Source: Pseudomonadota bacterium (GTDB lineage: Bacteria; Pseudomonadota; Gammaproteobacteria; Steroidobacterales; Steroidobacteraceae). From it: DNA of 58,505 nt. This document shows positions 37,384 to 46,238 of the stretch, piece by piece. Within the stretch, counting starts at the first letter, position 1. Every line of letters starts with the position of its first letter. Location: contig JAJYUA010000027.1 in assembly GCA_021792755.1 (NCBI GenBank), forward strand, positions 1 to 58,505, read 5' to 3'. The notes below the pieces were generated by a model that worked only from the letters and a program-made list of their open reading frames with translations, did no database searches and was not told where the DNA came from. The position numbers were made by a program, and so were the translations under genes.

Positions 37384-39615
37384 ATGAGACAGCTCATCAA
37401 GCACCTGATCGGCCTGACGGCCCTGATGTTGATCGCTGCGGCGCCGCTGTGGGCGGGCATCGCCGGAGGCAACGCCTCTCGCTACACGATCGCGCAGATC
37501 TTCGCCCGCCCAGGACTGACCGGCTACCACCCCGAGCAGGTGGAATGGAGCCCCAACGGGCGCTACCTCACCTATCTGCTGCGCCACGGCCCCGGCGGCC
37601 GCGCAAATCTCTACCTCGTCAATGTCGCACGCGGCACGACCTCGCTTCTGCTCTCCAGCCGGCAGCTCGCCGGGGCGGCCGCACCCGCTTGGACCATCAA
37701 GAACCAGATCAAACGCAATCGCATCACCCGCTACGGCGTGAAGAGCTATCGCTGGACGGCGAAAAGTGCTGCAATCCTGTTCCTCAGCCACGATCAGGTC
37801 TATCTCTACTCGCTCTCGTCCCGCAAGATCACTCAAATCACTCACCAGGCGGGCTCCAAGCGCAACCCGCGACTGTCGCCGAATGGGCGCTGGGTCAGTT
37901 ACCTCACTCACGGCACACTCCGTTACGCCGCCGTGCGCGGGGGCCCCGTCCACCGGATCGCCGCGGCGCGCAAGGAGATTTTGAACGGCGAGCTCGACTG
38001 GGTTTACACCGAAGAGCTCGGTCTGCGCTCGGCCTACGCGTGGTCGCCCGACAGTCGCTACATCGCCTTCCTGCAGTTCGACGAGCGGCCGGTACACAGC
38101 TTTCCGATCGTCAACTACCTCGATGAGCAGCCGCGCCTCTACGAGCAGAAATACCCCACCGCCGGAACACCCAACCCGATCGTGCGCCTGGGGGTCCTCA
38201 ACGTCGCCACCGGGAAGACCGTTTGGATGGCCATGGCCGGCACCCCCGACACCTATCTGGCGCGTTTCGGCTGGCTGCCGAAACGCGATCGGGTGTACGG
38301 CGAGGTGCTGAACCGCGCTCAAACCAGGCTGCAATTGCTCACCGCGGACCCGAATACCGGCCGCGCACGGCCGCTGATCACACAAACCGACCCTGACTGG
38401 GTCGACGTGCACGGCGGGCCCTATTACCTCGAGGACGGCCGGTTCATCTGGGGCAACGAGCAGGATGGCTGGTACCACCTGTACCTCTACGCCGGCGACG
38501 GCCGGCTGATACGAAAACTCACCCCCGGCGACTACAACGTACTCGGGCTCAACGGCGTGGCGCAGAAGCGAGGGGAGGTGTATTTCAGCCGCTATACCCA
38601 CGGCCCGCTCTATACACAGCTTTTCCGTGTGTCGCTGCACGGCGGGCGGCCTGTCGCGATCAGCACGCGGCCGGGCACACACTACATTGACATGGGCCCG
38701 GGCGCACGCGCCTATGTGGACACTTATTCCAACGTCGTGACACCGCCTTCCGTTACGCTGGTCAACCTGAGGAGCGCTCGGCGCACCATGATCCAGCCGG
38801 CGGCCCGATTGCCGTACCGGTTCCAAAAGCCGCGCTTCCTCACCATTCCCGCCGCCGATAAACGCACTCGACTCTACGCACGTCTCACCCTGCCGCCCCA
38901 TTTCGATCCGCACAAACGATACCCGGTCATCATGTACCAGTACGGCGGCCCGGACGTGCCGCCCTCGGTGCGAGACGTCTGGCGAGGGGCGTTCTTTCTG
39001 ATCAGTCAGCGACTGGCGCGGCAAGGCTTCGTGTTGTTCGCCACCGACAACAGCGCCGCCACCTATTTCAGCCATCGAGCCCAGACGAAGGTGAAATTCC
39101 ACCTCGGCAAGCTTGCGCTCGCCGATCAGCTCGCCGCGGCAAAATGGCTCAAGCGCCAGCCGTGGGTAAACCCGAAGCGTATTGGGATCTGGGGCTGGAG
39201 TTTCGGTGGCTACATGACCGCTTACGCGCTCACTCACGCCCCGGGCGTATGGCGCGCCGGAATCGCGGTGGCGCCGGTGACCCGCTGGCAGGACTACGAC
39301 ACGATCTATACCGAGCGCTACATGGGCACTCCCCGGCAAAACCCGGCCGGCTATGCCGAGAGCTCCGATGTCTCGGCCGCCGGGAATCTCGCCGACCCGC
39401 TGCTGCTCGTGGCCGGCACGGGCGACGACAACGTGCACTGGCAGAACACCCTGCAGTTCGTGCAGGCGCTGATCCAGGCCGACAAGCCCTATCGGCTGCT
39501 CATCTACCCCAACAAGACCCACGGCATCTCGGGGCCCACCGCCCGTACCGACCTGTTCACCGCCATGGAACGTTTTTGGCTGCGCGAGCTGAAGGCCGCC
39601 CCGGCGAGCCCATGA
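37384..39615 (+). CDS. secreted S9 family (DPP-IV-like) prolyl peptidase
   Basis: The 743-residue product starts with a signal peptide (ATG 37384, hydrophobic 7-25). An eight-bladed propeller (about 40-480) carries the substrate-clamp motif DWVYTEELG, and the C-terminal hydrolase domain has S606 (GWSFGGY), D681 (GTGDDNVH) and H713 (NKTHGI). DPP-IV enzymes release dipeptides with Pro or Ala in second place from exported peptides. Its position suggests an independent unit. Confidence 0.93.
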   Translation: MRQLIKHLIGLTALMLIAAAPLWAGIAGGNASRYTIAQIFARPGLTGYHPEQVEWSPNGRYLTYLLRHGPGGRANLYLVNVARGTTSLLLSSRQLAGAAAPAWTIKNQIKRNRITRYGVKSYRWTAKSAAILFLSHDQVYLYSLSSRKITQITHQAGSKRNPRLSPNGRWVSYLTHGTLRYAAVRGGPVHRIAAARKEILNGELDWVYTEELGLRSAYAWSPDSRYIAFLQFDERPVHSFPIVNYLDEQPRLYEQKYPTAGTPNPIVRLGVLNVATGKTVWMAMAGTPDTYLARFGWLPKRDRVYGEVLNRAQTRLQLLTADPNTGRARPLITQTDPDWVDVHGGPYYLEDGRFIWGNEQDGWYHLYLYAGDGRLIRKLTPGDYNVLGLNGVAQKRGEVYFSRYTHGPLYTQLFRVSLHGGRPVAISTRPGTHYIDMGPGARAYVDTYSNVVTPPSVTLVNLRSARRTMIQPAARLPYRFQKPRFLTIPAADKRTRLYARLTLPPHFDPHKRYPVIMYQYGGPDVPPSVRDVWRGAFFLISQRLARQGFVLFATDNSAATYFSHRAQTKVKFHLGKLALADQLAAAKWLKRQPWVNPKRIGIWGWSFGGYMTAYALTHAPGVWRAGIAVAPVTRWQDYDTIYTERYMGTPRQNPAGYAESSDVSAAGNLADPLLLVAGTGDDNVHWQNTLQFVQALIQADKPYRLLIYPNKTHGISGPTARTDLFTAMERFWLRELKAAPASP

Positions 39616-39691
39616 TGACGTTCGTTGCCTGTTTCACCGCACTCGAACAATGGGCAGCGACGGCGGCGAAGCCGGGAGCCATGTGCCGTGC

Positions 39692-39702
39692 GGGGGGGGG
39701 GG
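39692..39702. repeat. run of 11 G
   Basis: A homopolymer of 11 G residues lies in the gap between the convergent peptidase and transglycosylase genes. It is outside coding sequence. Such runs are slip-prone and are also frequent sequencing-error sites. Confidence 0.6.
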
Positions 39703-39785
39703 TGGAATTGCCGAAACAGCGCGACACTCATGCGCCAAGCGCGCCACGGAAGAGTGACGCGCGAGCCATCCCAGCCATTGGCGTT

Positions 39786-42065
39786 TCAGCGCAGCGTCAC
39801 GATATAGCCTCGCTCGCTGAGACAGGCGATCTGCGCTCGCTCGTACTCGGAAGTCTGCCGGCCGAGGTCCGAGGCGGAAACACCGCCTTCGCGGGAAAGC
39901 GGATCGAACCCGCTCCGCGCGACCGCAAACCGATGGCATTCGTGCCGATCGTGCGCCTGCTGGTCGACGCTCTGTCCATCGAGGGGCTCGAGCGCAAGCC
40001 TGTGCGCACCCGAGAGCGTGGACGGAGAACTGAAGGAGTTCGCACCGGAAACTACCCGTGGCGCGCCGACCGCAGCCTTCGGCTCGAGCCGTGGCCCTGG
40101 GTTGACAGACGCCGGAGCCTCGATGGGCGTGAGCGTCTCGATGGGTGCCAGTACCTTGACGGGCATGAGCGCCTTGACGGGCGCCTGCGCCAACACCGGC
40201 GCCTGCGCCTTTGCCGAGACGCGAGCGGTGGCAGTACTCTGCCGCCGTGTCTGTGGCACCGGCCTCACCATCTTGGAGCCCTGACCGCGCGGGGCCGGCA
40301 ATGCGGCCGCCGCCGTGTCGATCGGATCGTTCACGACCTGGAATCCGCCAAGACCTGGGCGAGGGCGGTAAAAGACATCATTCGCATACAGAAAGGTCTT
40401 GCTCTGGTGTGAAACCCTTCTGACGAATGCCGGCAGTCTCCGAACGACGATGCCAATCGGCGGCTCAATCACGATGTAGACATCGGTGGAGGGCCATCGC
40501 TCATACCATACGCCGTCGGCGAACCAATATGAGATGCCCGCGTAGTACGCCGCCGCCGCGCCCTTCGGCAGGTGACGAACGACGGAGCCCCGATTCGGGT
40601 ATACGTGATCGCTGCCATATCGCCGGTCGACGTGCACGTGATAGGGAGGCCGCGCGGTCTGCTCGGAAGCACGCGAAGAGACCCGCGCTGCGGCGTTGAC
40701 CGCGCCGCGCTCAGGCTCACTCGAGTCGTCCCACCTGCCGGCCGGGCCGCCGCTTTGCATCCTCCCGGCGTCAACCGCGGTCAGCGCCGGTCGCAGGACT
40801 GCCGAACGGACGCTCGTCCGATAAAGTCTGCCGCTGCCGGTCAGCTGCTCTGCGGTGCGCGCGTGAAAGTCCGCCGGCACCGGTTGCGCAGCGAGCGGCT
40901 TGTCCGCACCGAGCCTCGCGGCGAGCGCGCTCGAGGTCCAGCCGCCGTCTGCGACCGGCACCCGCAGGCGATAGCCCTGTGGCACCTCCAGACGGCCCGT
41001 CCAGACGGCCCGGCGCAATGCCGGGTTCAGCTCGCGAAGCAGCCGCGGATCGATGTTCAAGACTCGCTCCAGCGTCTGCACTGGGGCGTACTCGGGCAAG
41101 GTCAATTCCCGCAGTCGCTGTTCCTTCCTCGGGGTGATCCGTCCGAAAAACCTCTGCGGGTCCCGCTCGATCTCGAGGGCTGCCAAGAACGACACATAGA
41201 AATTGCGCCCGGCGAAGCCGAACTCCGGGGAGCGGTAATGACGCACGATGGTTGCGATGTGAGTCGTGCCCATCGTCTCAACCGCCTGACGCACACCGGC
41301 GACGCCTTGATGGTAAGCGGTGATCGCCAGCGGCCAAGTTCCAAGCAGGCGATAGTCCTCGGCAAGCAGCTGCGCGGCGGCCTTGGTCTCGCGATAGGGG
41401 TCGAGCCGGTCATCGACCGCCGGGTCGATCGTCATGAAACGCCTGCCGGTCGCCGGCATGAACTGCCACAGGCCGGCGGCGCCCGCGCTCGAGTATGCGC
41501 GAGGATCGTAAGCGGATTCGATCAGCGGCAGGGCGGCAAGACCGCGTGGCAGTCCGAACCTCGCCAGCGTCCTGGCAATATAGGCATGCCACGCGCCGGC
41601 GCGAACCAGAGCGGCTTCAAAGCGATTGAGCTGACCCGGCTGGAAACGGATGTCGTGTGCGGCCTGGAGCAGCTGTGCGCGTGTCGCATCAGCACCCCAT
41701 AGCGCCTTGATGCGCTTTTCCTCTCTCGTCAGAGGTCCCCGTCCCGAGGCGATCTGACGGAGCTCGGCCCTCAATCGGTCGACCGCGCGCTCGATGTGCT
41801 GCTGCCGCTGCAGCGGGGAGCTGTCCGGCGCGAAGCACAGCGTAGCGTATATGACGCCGAGGTGGTATTTGTCGTAGAGGAACCCCGCATCCGAGCCGAT
41901 CTGGGTATACACACGAACCCAGAAACTCACGTCTCTCTCGAGCTGCGGAGGAAACGGCAAGGTCGGCGCTGCGGCGAGTCCGCACGTTCCGAGGGGCAGC
42001 AGGATCACCACCCAGAGCCAACGGAACGGCCCGCGCAGGGCCCATGGCCGCCGTGTCGAACTCAC
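39786..42065 (-). CDS. lytic transglycosylase fused to a DUF6515-like domain
   Basis: The 759-residue product has a signal/anchor segment (about 13-33), then an MltD-like lytic transglycosylase region: SLT domain about 165-290 with catalytic E183 (LPLIESAYDPRAYSSAGAAGLWQFMP) and the follow-on segment INPRLL-like NIDPRLLRELNPALR. From about 490 to 575 comes a beta-rich segment (YYAGISYWFADGVWYE, VYIVIEPPIGIVVRRLP) like DUF6515 proteins. A Pro/Val-rich linker leads to a C-terminal CHRFAVARSGFDP...ACLSERGYIV module. LysM repeats are absent. It probably cuts peptidoglycan in the periplasm. Confidence 0.85.
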   Translation of the reverse strand: MSSTRRPWALRGPFRWLWVVILLPLGTCGLAAAPTLPFPPQLERDVSFWVRVYTQIGSDAGFLYDKYHLGVIYATLCFAPDSSPLQRQQHIERAVDRLRAELRQIASGRGPLTREEKRIKALWGADATRAQLLQAAHDIRFQPGQLNRFEAALVRAGAWHAYIARTLARFGLPRGLAALPLIESAYDPRAYSSAGAAGLWQFMPATGRRFMTIDPAVDDRLDPYRETKAAAQLLAEDYRLLGTWPLAITAYHQGVAGVRQAVETMGTTHIATIVRHYRSPEFGFAGRNFYVSFLAALEIERDPQRFFGRITPRKEQRLRELTLPEYAPVQTLERVLNIDPRLLRELNPALRRAVWTGRLEVPQGYRLRVPVADGGWTSSALAARLGADKPLAAQPVPADFHARTAEQLTGSGRLYRTSVRSAVLRPALTAVDAGRMQSGGPAGRWDDSSEPERGAVNAAARVSSRASEQTARPPYHVHVDRRYGSDHVYPNRGSVVRHLPKGAAAAYYAGISYWFADGVWYERWPSTDVYIVIEPPIGIVVRRLPAFVRRVSHQSKTFLYANDVFYRPRPGLGGFQVVNDPIDTAAAALPAPRGQGSKMVRPVPQTRRQSTATARVSAKAQAPVLAQAPVKALMPVKVLAPIETLTPIEAPASVNPGPRLEPKAAVGAPRVVSGANSFSSPSTLSGAHRLALEPLDGQSVDQQAHDRHECHRFAVARSGFDPLSREGGVSASDLGRQTSEYERAQIACLSERGYIVTLR

Positions 42066-42643
42066 GATCTACACCCGTGACGAGCCGCAGCACGTTACCA
42101 CAGGAAGATCGCCGCGCAAGCGTGGGCGACATCGCACCGGTTTACCGGTCCCGCGGAATCGCCAGCCTGAGCTTCATGGCACCGAGCGCCGTGCTTGCCG
42201 GCCTCGCCTTGACCGGGACTCTCCCCGGCTCCACGTGCGTCAACCGCCCCCGCGCTCGCCGAAACGCTCGGGGTTACGGTCTGGCCGGGACAGTCGGCGA
42301 CTCGACAGTATTCCAACACGCCCTCGCCCGAGCTTCACGATGCAGTTGCACCGAGCCTGAAGGAGGCCCGGCAGGCCGCCCCGCATCGCCGCTTGCCGCA
42401 TCAGCCCTGCTCGCGGTGCCGCCCGGGCGACATCTCACCTCGCTGTCCTCTCTCCACGACCCGTGCGCCGCGGCCGATTTCCCGATGTCCGTGCCGCGCG
42501 CTTCGCTCGGGCGCGATTCTGCCCGCCCCCTCGTCGGCCGCGCGACCAACCCGCAGAGCCCGATCGTTTCCGCCGATAGCCCGAGACGGACGGACGCACA
42601 GGCGAGCGCCCGATGAGCCGGCGATCCGTCGAAAGAAGCCGGA
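42066..42643. other. 578-bp region without a supported gene
   Basis: Open frames exist on both strands, but none has a signal, motif or composition that sets it apart from chance GC-rich frames. ACCGG-TTTA-CCGGT at 42136-42149 is a small symmetrical element close to the transglycosylase start and may be part of its control region. Otherwise I see nothing here. Confidence 0.4.
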
Positions 42644-43219
42644 TCAGGGAGCCGTCCGAGAAGCGATCCACTCATCTATGGTCAGGACGGCGGCCTGACG
42701 GGGGAAAACCTTCTCCGTGAGCACCCGGTGCACTTCGGGATCGGGATCGCAGCAGCCGTCCTTCAGCACGGTGAGCCGGTAATCGAGATCCGCGGCCAGG
42801 CGCACCGTCGACAGGACAACCCCGCTGGTGGCGATCCCCGCCAGCACCAGCGAATCGATCCCGGCGGAGCGCAGTACGACATCAAGATCACTACCCGAGA
42901 ACGCCCCCACCCGGCGCTTGGTGACGAGCACCTCGCCCGGCTCTCGCCTCAGCGCCGAATGAATTTGCGTTTGCGGACCGCCTTCGATCAGGCGCTCCGT
43001 GCCGCGGAGGGCGGAGAAGGCTTGGTTTCGGGAAGAGACTTCGGGGTGTCCGGCGCGGAAGCCGACTACGACCCAGATCAGTGGCAGCTTCGCCCGCCGC
43101 GCGGCATCGATCGCCTCCTGAACGCGAGTCAGAAAGCCGGGATTGGCGTAATTGTCGACGATGTCCGCTTGTAGGTCCATCAGCAGCAGGGCGCTTCGGT
43201 CGTCTTGGCGTTGGCTCAT
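42644..43219 (-). CDS. isochorismatase-family hydrolase lacking the usual cysteine
   Basis: This alpha/beta hydrolase of 191 residues has two catalytic positions of the family in place: D15 (LLLMDLQADI) and K101 (VTKRRVGAFSGSDL). The nucleophilic cysteine expected in GxATxxC is V134 here (GIATSGVVLST). True isochorismatases also lack this cysteine, so another chemistry or a binding role is possible. It lies next to an FMN-reductase pseudogene. Substrate unknown. Confidence 0.85.
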   Translation of the reverse strand: MSQRQDDRSALLLMDLQADIVDNYANPGFLTRVQEAIDAARRAKLPLIWVVVGFRAGHPEVSSRNQAFSALRGTERLIEGGPQTQIHSALRREPGEVLVTKRRVGAFSGSDLDVVLRSAGIDSLVLAGIATSGVVLSTVRLAADLDYRLTVLKDGCCDPDPEVHRVLTEKVFPRQAAVLTIDEWIASRTAP

Positions 43220-43276
43220 TGCTCATCACTCCGTGTTTCGGTGGAACGTTGCGCGTCTCGATCTGCGGGACGGCGG

Positions 43277-43737
43277 TCAGTTCTGAGCGGCTGGGGTGTT
43301 AAACCGCGCCACCCGGGCGGCAAAAGCCTCGAGAAGCTGCCGCAGACCCTGGCCTGTCGGCTGATCGGTGCGCCGGCCTGCGCATCGAACTTTTCGCGCG
43401 CGCCAAGGGCAGGCAGCTCCGTCCGAGGCATCGTGCGCCAGTCGGTGAATTCGAACGCCCGGCGAAGCTGACTCTGCCCGCGCGCCGTTCCCGTAATGCC
43501 CGCCGAGGCGCCGATGATTGCCGCGGGCTTGCCGCTCGGCTGCGAATCGCGCGCCGGCCGCGACGCCCGATCGACGGCGTTCTCCGTCACCGCGCTCACT
43601 CGGCGATGGTATTCCGGCGTGGCGACGAGGACCGCATCGGCCTGTGCGAAGGACCCTCTGGTCCGCCCGAACTCACAATGCCGGCGCGACTCGTAGCGAG
43701 TAAGATAGCCCAAGGAGCCGCCGGCGGCGAGCGTTCA
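43277..43737 (-). pseudogene. NAD(P)H-dependent FMN reductase, frameshifted
   Basis: Three pieces of one reductase lie in different frames. RRLLGLSYSLR resembles the FMN-loop start GISGSLR. FAQADAVLVATPEYHRRVSAVTENAVDRASRP through MPRTELPALGAREKFDAQ is the middle. LRQLLEAFAARVARF just before TGA 43277-43279 is the C-terminal helix. About 50 residues between the first two pieces are missing, and a second shift separates the last. The gene cannot give an active flavoprotein. Confidence 0.8.
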
Positions 43738-43896
43738 TCTTGCGCGGCCGCCCAGAATGGGCCCGCCGTCGAGATAATGACCGACGCGGACGCCGAAATT
43801 TCGCCGCTCGGCGGTGGATGAGCAAACCGCCCCGAGTTCTCCGCGGGAGATTTTCCTTGTGCGCAAAGCCTGGCTCTCACACTTGCGAGCGCCTCC

Positions 43897-44445
43897 ATGA
43901 AGTCCTCACGCATGCTCCCTCTCCTGCTCACCTTTCTCGTGCTACCGGCGCTCGCCTTGGCGTGGGACCACTACGCCTCAGTCTTGCCGGTGAGCGAAGC
44001 ATTGCCTGATCGTGCGCTCACGCCGGGCGCCCTCAATCCCGCGGTTACGCAGGCCGACATCCGCCAGACGATCTGCGTGCGCGCCTGGACGCGGACAGTG
44101 CGGCCGCCTGAGTGGTTCACCGAGAGGCTCAAGCGCCGTCAGGTGCGCGAGTACGGCTACGCGGATCGCCGGCTCCGTGACTACGAGGAGGATCACCTCG
44201 TCCCTCTCGAGCTCGGTGGCTCACCCGCATCGCCGCGCAACCTCTGGCCCGAGCCGCACCAGGTCGTGGGCGGTTGGGGCAGCTACGCGAAGGACCGACT
44301 GGAGAACCGGCTCAACCACCTGGTCTGTCGCGAACAACTGACGCTCGCGAGCGCCAGGCGGCAGATCGCCACGAATTGGATCGCGGCGTACGGGCGATTC
44401 CTCGGGCGGGTGCCGGATAACCGGCGGCTGCGTTACCGTCGGTAA
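43897..44445 (+). CDS. secreted HNH-like protein
   Basis: The 182-residue product has a signal peptide (about 1-22, ending ALALA). The central part GYADRRLRDYEEDHLVPLELGGSPASPRNLWPEP holds an Asp-His pair and Asn typical of HNH/His-Me-finger folds, followed by KDRLENRLNHLVC and a terminal helix with IATNWIAAYGRF. Proteins of this type are common in proteobacteria and are probably secreted nucleases, though activity is unproven. It diverges from the reductase pseudogene. Confidence 0.75.
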   Translation: MKSSRMLPLLLTFLVLPALALAWDHYASVLPVSEALPDRALTPGALNPAVTQADIRQTICVRAWTRTVRPPEWFTERLKRRQVREYGYADRRLRDYEEDHLVPLELGGSPASPRNLWPEPHQVVGGWGSYAKDRLENRLNHLVCREQLTLASARRQIATNWIAAYGRFLGRVPDNRRLRYRR

Positions 44446-44682
44446 GGGACATGCAATGGCGGCAAGGCGCAAGGGTGCCCGCCTCCTCGAGACCAAATGC
44501 TCCCTCGCAGACCCCCACAGGCCGGGCGCGGAACCGCAGGCGAGCATGGCGCCCGACTCCTCGCGTGCGGCCACGAGCGGCGCCTGCGAGTGCTAGCCGG
44601 TCGCGGCGGCAATGGATTATAGTCCGAGGGCACCGCGCATCGGACCTCGCGCGCCGTCAGCCGCGAATTCGGGAGAACAACA

Positions 44683-44976
44683 GTGCGTCTTGATTGCCGA
44701 AGCCGTCCGATCAAGGTCAGCCGCACGCTGGCGGCCGCCGCGGCGGCCTTGTCTGCGGCTCTCGCCGGCTGCGCCACCACACGGCCCTATACGCTGCCGA
44801 ACGGCAGGACTGCCTACGAGGTGCAGTGTTCGCTTTGGTTTCAATGCACCGGGCAGGCGAGGAAGATGTGCCCGCACGGCTACCGGCTCGTGCGAGGGCC
44901 GTTGCGTGCGCCGATGACACTGCCGAATGGGAACCTCGCACGCGGACCCAGCCGAATGGATTTTGTCTGCAAATGA
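44683..44976 (+). CDS. small Cys-rich lipoprotein
   Basis: This 97-residue product starts at GTG 44683 behind GGGAG. A lipoprotein signal ends at LAGC (about residue 30). The mature part has cysteines in VQCSLWFQCTGQARKMCPHGYRLV and a final VCK, probably disulfide-bonded in the periplasm. I recognise similar small lipoproteins in proteobacteria but no function. Confidence 0.7.
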   Translation: MRLDCRSRPIKVSRTLAAAAAALSAALAGCATTRPYTLPNGRTAYEVQCSLWFQCTGQARKMCPHGYRLVRGPLRAPMTLPNGNLARGPSRMDFVCK

Positions 44977-45006
44977 AATGGCGCGCAGCCGCGAGCCACA
45001 ACTCCT

Positions 45007-46227
45007 TCACCCCGGCATCGCGGCTTCTTGCGCGGCGCCCGGCGAACGCATTGCAAGCGTCGCAATCAAGACGACGCCTGCGCCCGCGGCCGCAATCCAC
45101 AGCGGCACTGCCAGCCCGTATTGCTGCGCAACACCTCCACCCACCAGCGGCGCGAGAAACCCCCCGATCAGCTCGCCACAAAGCGTTGCGAAGCCGATCG
45201 CGGTCGCCGCGTATTGGCGTGGGACGCTCTCGGTGGGAACCAGAACGATGCAGATTGCGCTGATTGCCTGACCAGCCTGAGTGCAAAAGAGCACGATGGC
45301 GAGCAGCCAAAGCAGGTGGTACAGGAAGTGCGTCAGCATGGCAATCGGCAGGATTACGCTCAGCGCTGCGCAGATCGCCAGCATCGGCCGGCGCCCGACG
45401 CGATCCGACAGCGCCGGAGCGACCAGCCCCAGAACGAAACTGCCGAGGCCTGCGGCCCCCATGAGCAAACCTGCCGTCGTCCCGGACTGATGCTGAACCG
45501 CGGTGATGTACAAAGGCCCGAATGTATTGACGAGAAAGAGCCAGCTCATGAACCCGGCCGCTCCGATCGCGCTCGCCCAGAGATTGCGGCTCCTGAGCAG
45601 CCGCACGAGGTCCAGCGCTCCCGCTCGATGCGCCGCTGCGCGCCGCTCCCGGGGGACTTCCGCCACGAACAGCCCGATCAGTATCGCAAGCAACGCTCCG
45701 GGGCCCGCTGCCACAAGGAAAGCATCCCGCCATCCAAGATGAGCGGCGATTTGCGTCGTCAGCACAGGCGCAACGGCGAGGCCGATCACGGCTGCGGCGC
45801 TCACGACGATGCCGATATTACGCCCCCGGTGCCGCGCCGATGAGTTCTCCTCGACGAGGGCCATCATGACCGCCCAGCACGGGCCTTCGGCCAGCCCGAG
45901 CAGCGCCCGCAGACACAAAAGCTGCCGGAAGTCCTGCGCAAATGCGCTGCCGGCGGACAGCACCGAGAACAGCACCACCATCGGCACCAGGACAGCCTTG
46001 CGCCCCACCCGATCCGAGATGGCGCCGAACAGGAGCGCCGAGACGGCCCAGGAGACCGCCGTGGCGCCCGCCAGCATGCCCACCTGGGCATCGTCCAGAT
46101 GCAAATCCCGCGCGATGTAGGGCGCCAGATACAACACCGACATCCGATCGAGGAATATCAATCCCCAGGTCGCGAACATGATGGCGACCATGACCCGCTC
46201 GCGCGATGAGCCGTATTCGTCGGCCAC
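45007..46227 (-). CDS. MFS transporter of the ferulate island
   Basis: The product has 406 residues from GTG 46227 and about 12 hydrophobic segments, with the family loop GAISDRVGRKAVLVP between helices 2 and 3 and its counterpart APALSDRVGRRPML. It resembles carriers of organic and aromatic acids. The frame stays open far upstream, through the receptor gene, but that part is not membrane-like. It follows the TonB-dependent receptor by 11 bases and may move hydroxycinnamates across the inner membrane. Confidence 0.85.
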   Translation of the reverse strand: MADEYGSSRERVMVAIMFATWGLIFLDRMSVLYLAPYIARDLHLDDAQVGMLAGATAVSWAVSALLFGAISDRVGRKAVLVPMVVLFSVLSAGSAFAQDFRQLLCLRALLGLAEGPCWAVMMALVEENSSARHRGRNIGIVVSAAAVIGLAVAPVLTTQIAAHLGWRDAFLVAAGPGALLAILIGLFVAEVPRERRAAAHRAGALDLVRLLRSRNLWASAIGAAGFMSWLFLVNTFGPLYITAVQHQSGTTAGLLMGAAGLGSFVLGLVAPALSDRVGRRPMLAICAALSVILPIAMLTHFLYHLLWLLAIVLFCTQAGQAISAICIVLVPTESVPRQYAATAIGFATLCGELIGGFLAPLVGGGVAQQYGLAVPLWIAAAGAGVVLIATLAMRSPGAAQEAAMPG

Positions 46228-46238
46228 CGGCTCGGCTC

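Noticed and set aside
37078..39522. An 814-codon open frame on the minus strand opposite the S9 peptidase
   Set aside because: It mirrors the codon pattern of the peptidase, which has a full catalytic triad. No protein motif appears in the antisense reading.
42044..42616. A 190-residue protein in the gap before the transglycosylase gene
   Set aside because: The frame overlaps the transglycosylase start, has a Ser/Arg/Pro-rich composition of random GC-rich DNA and no ribosome site.
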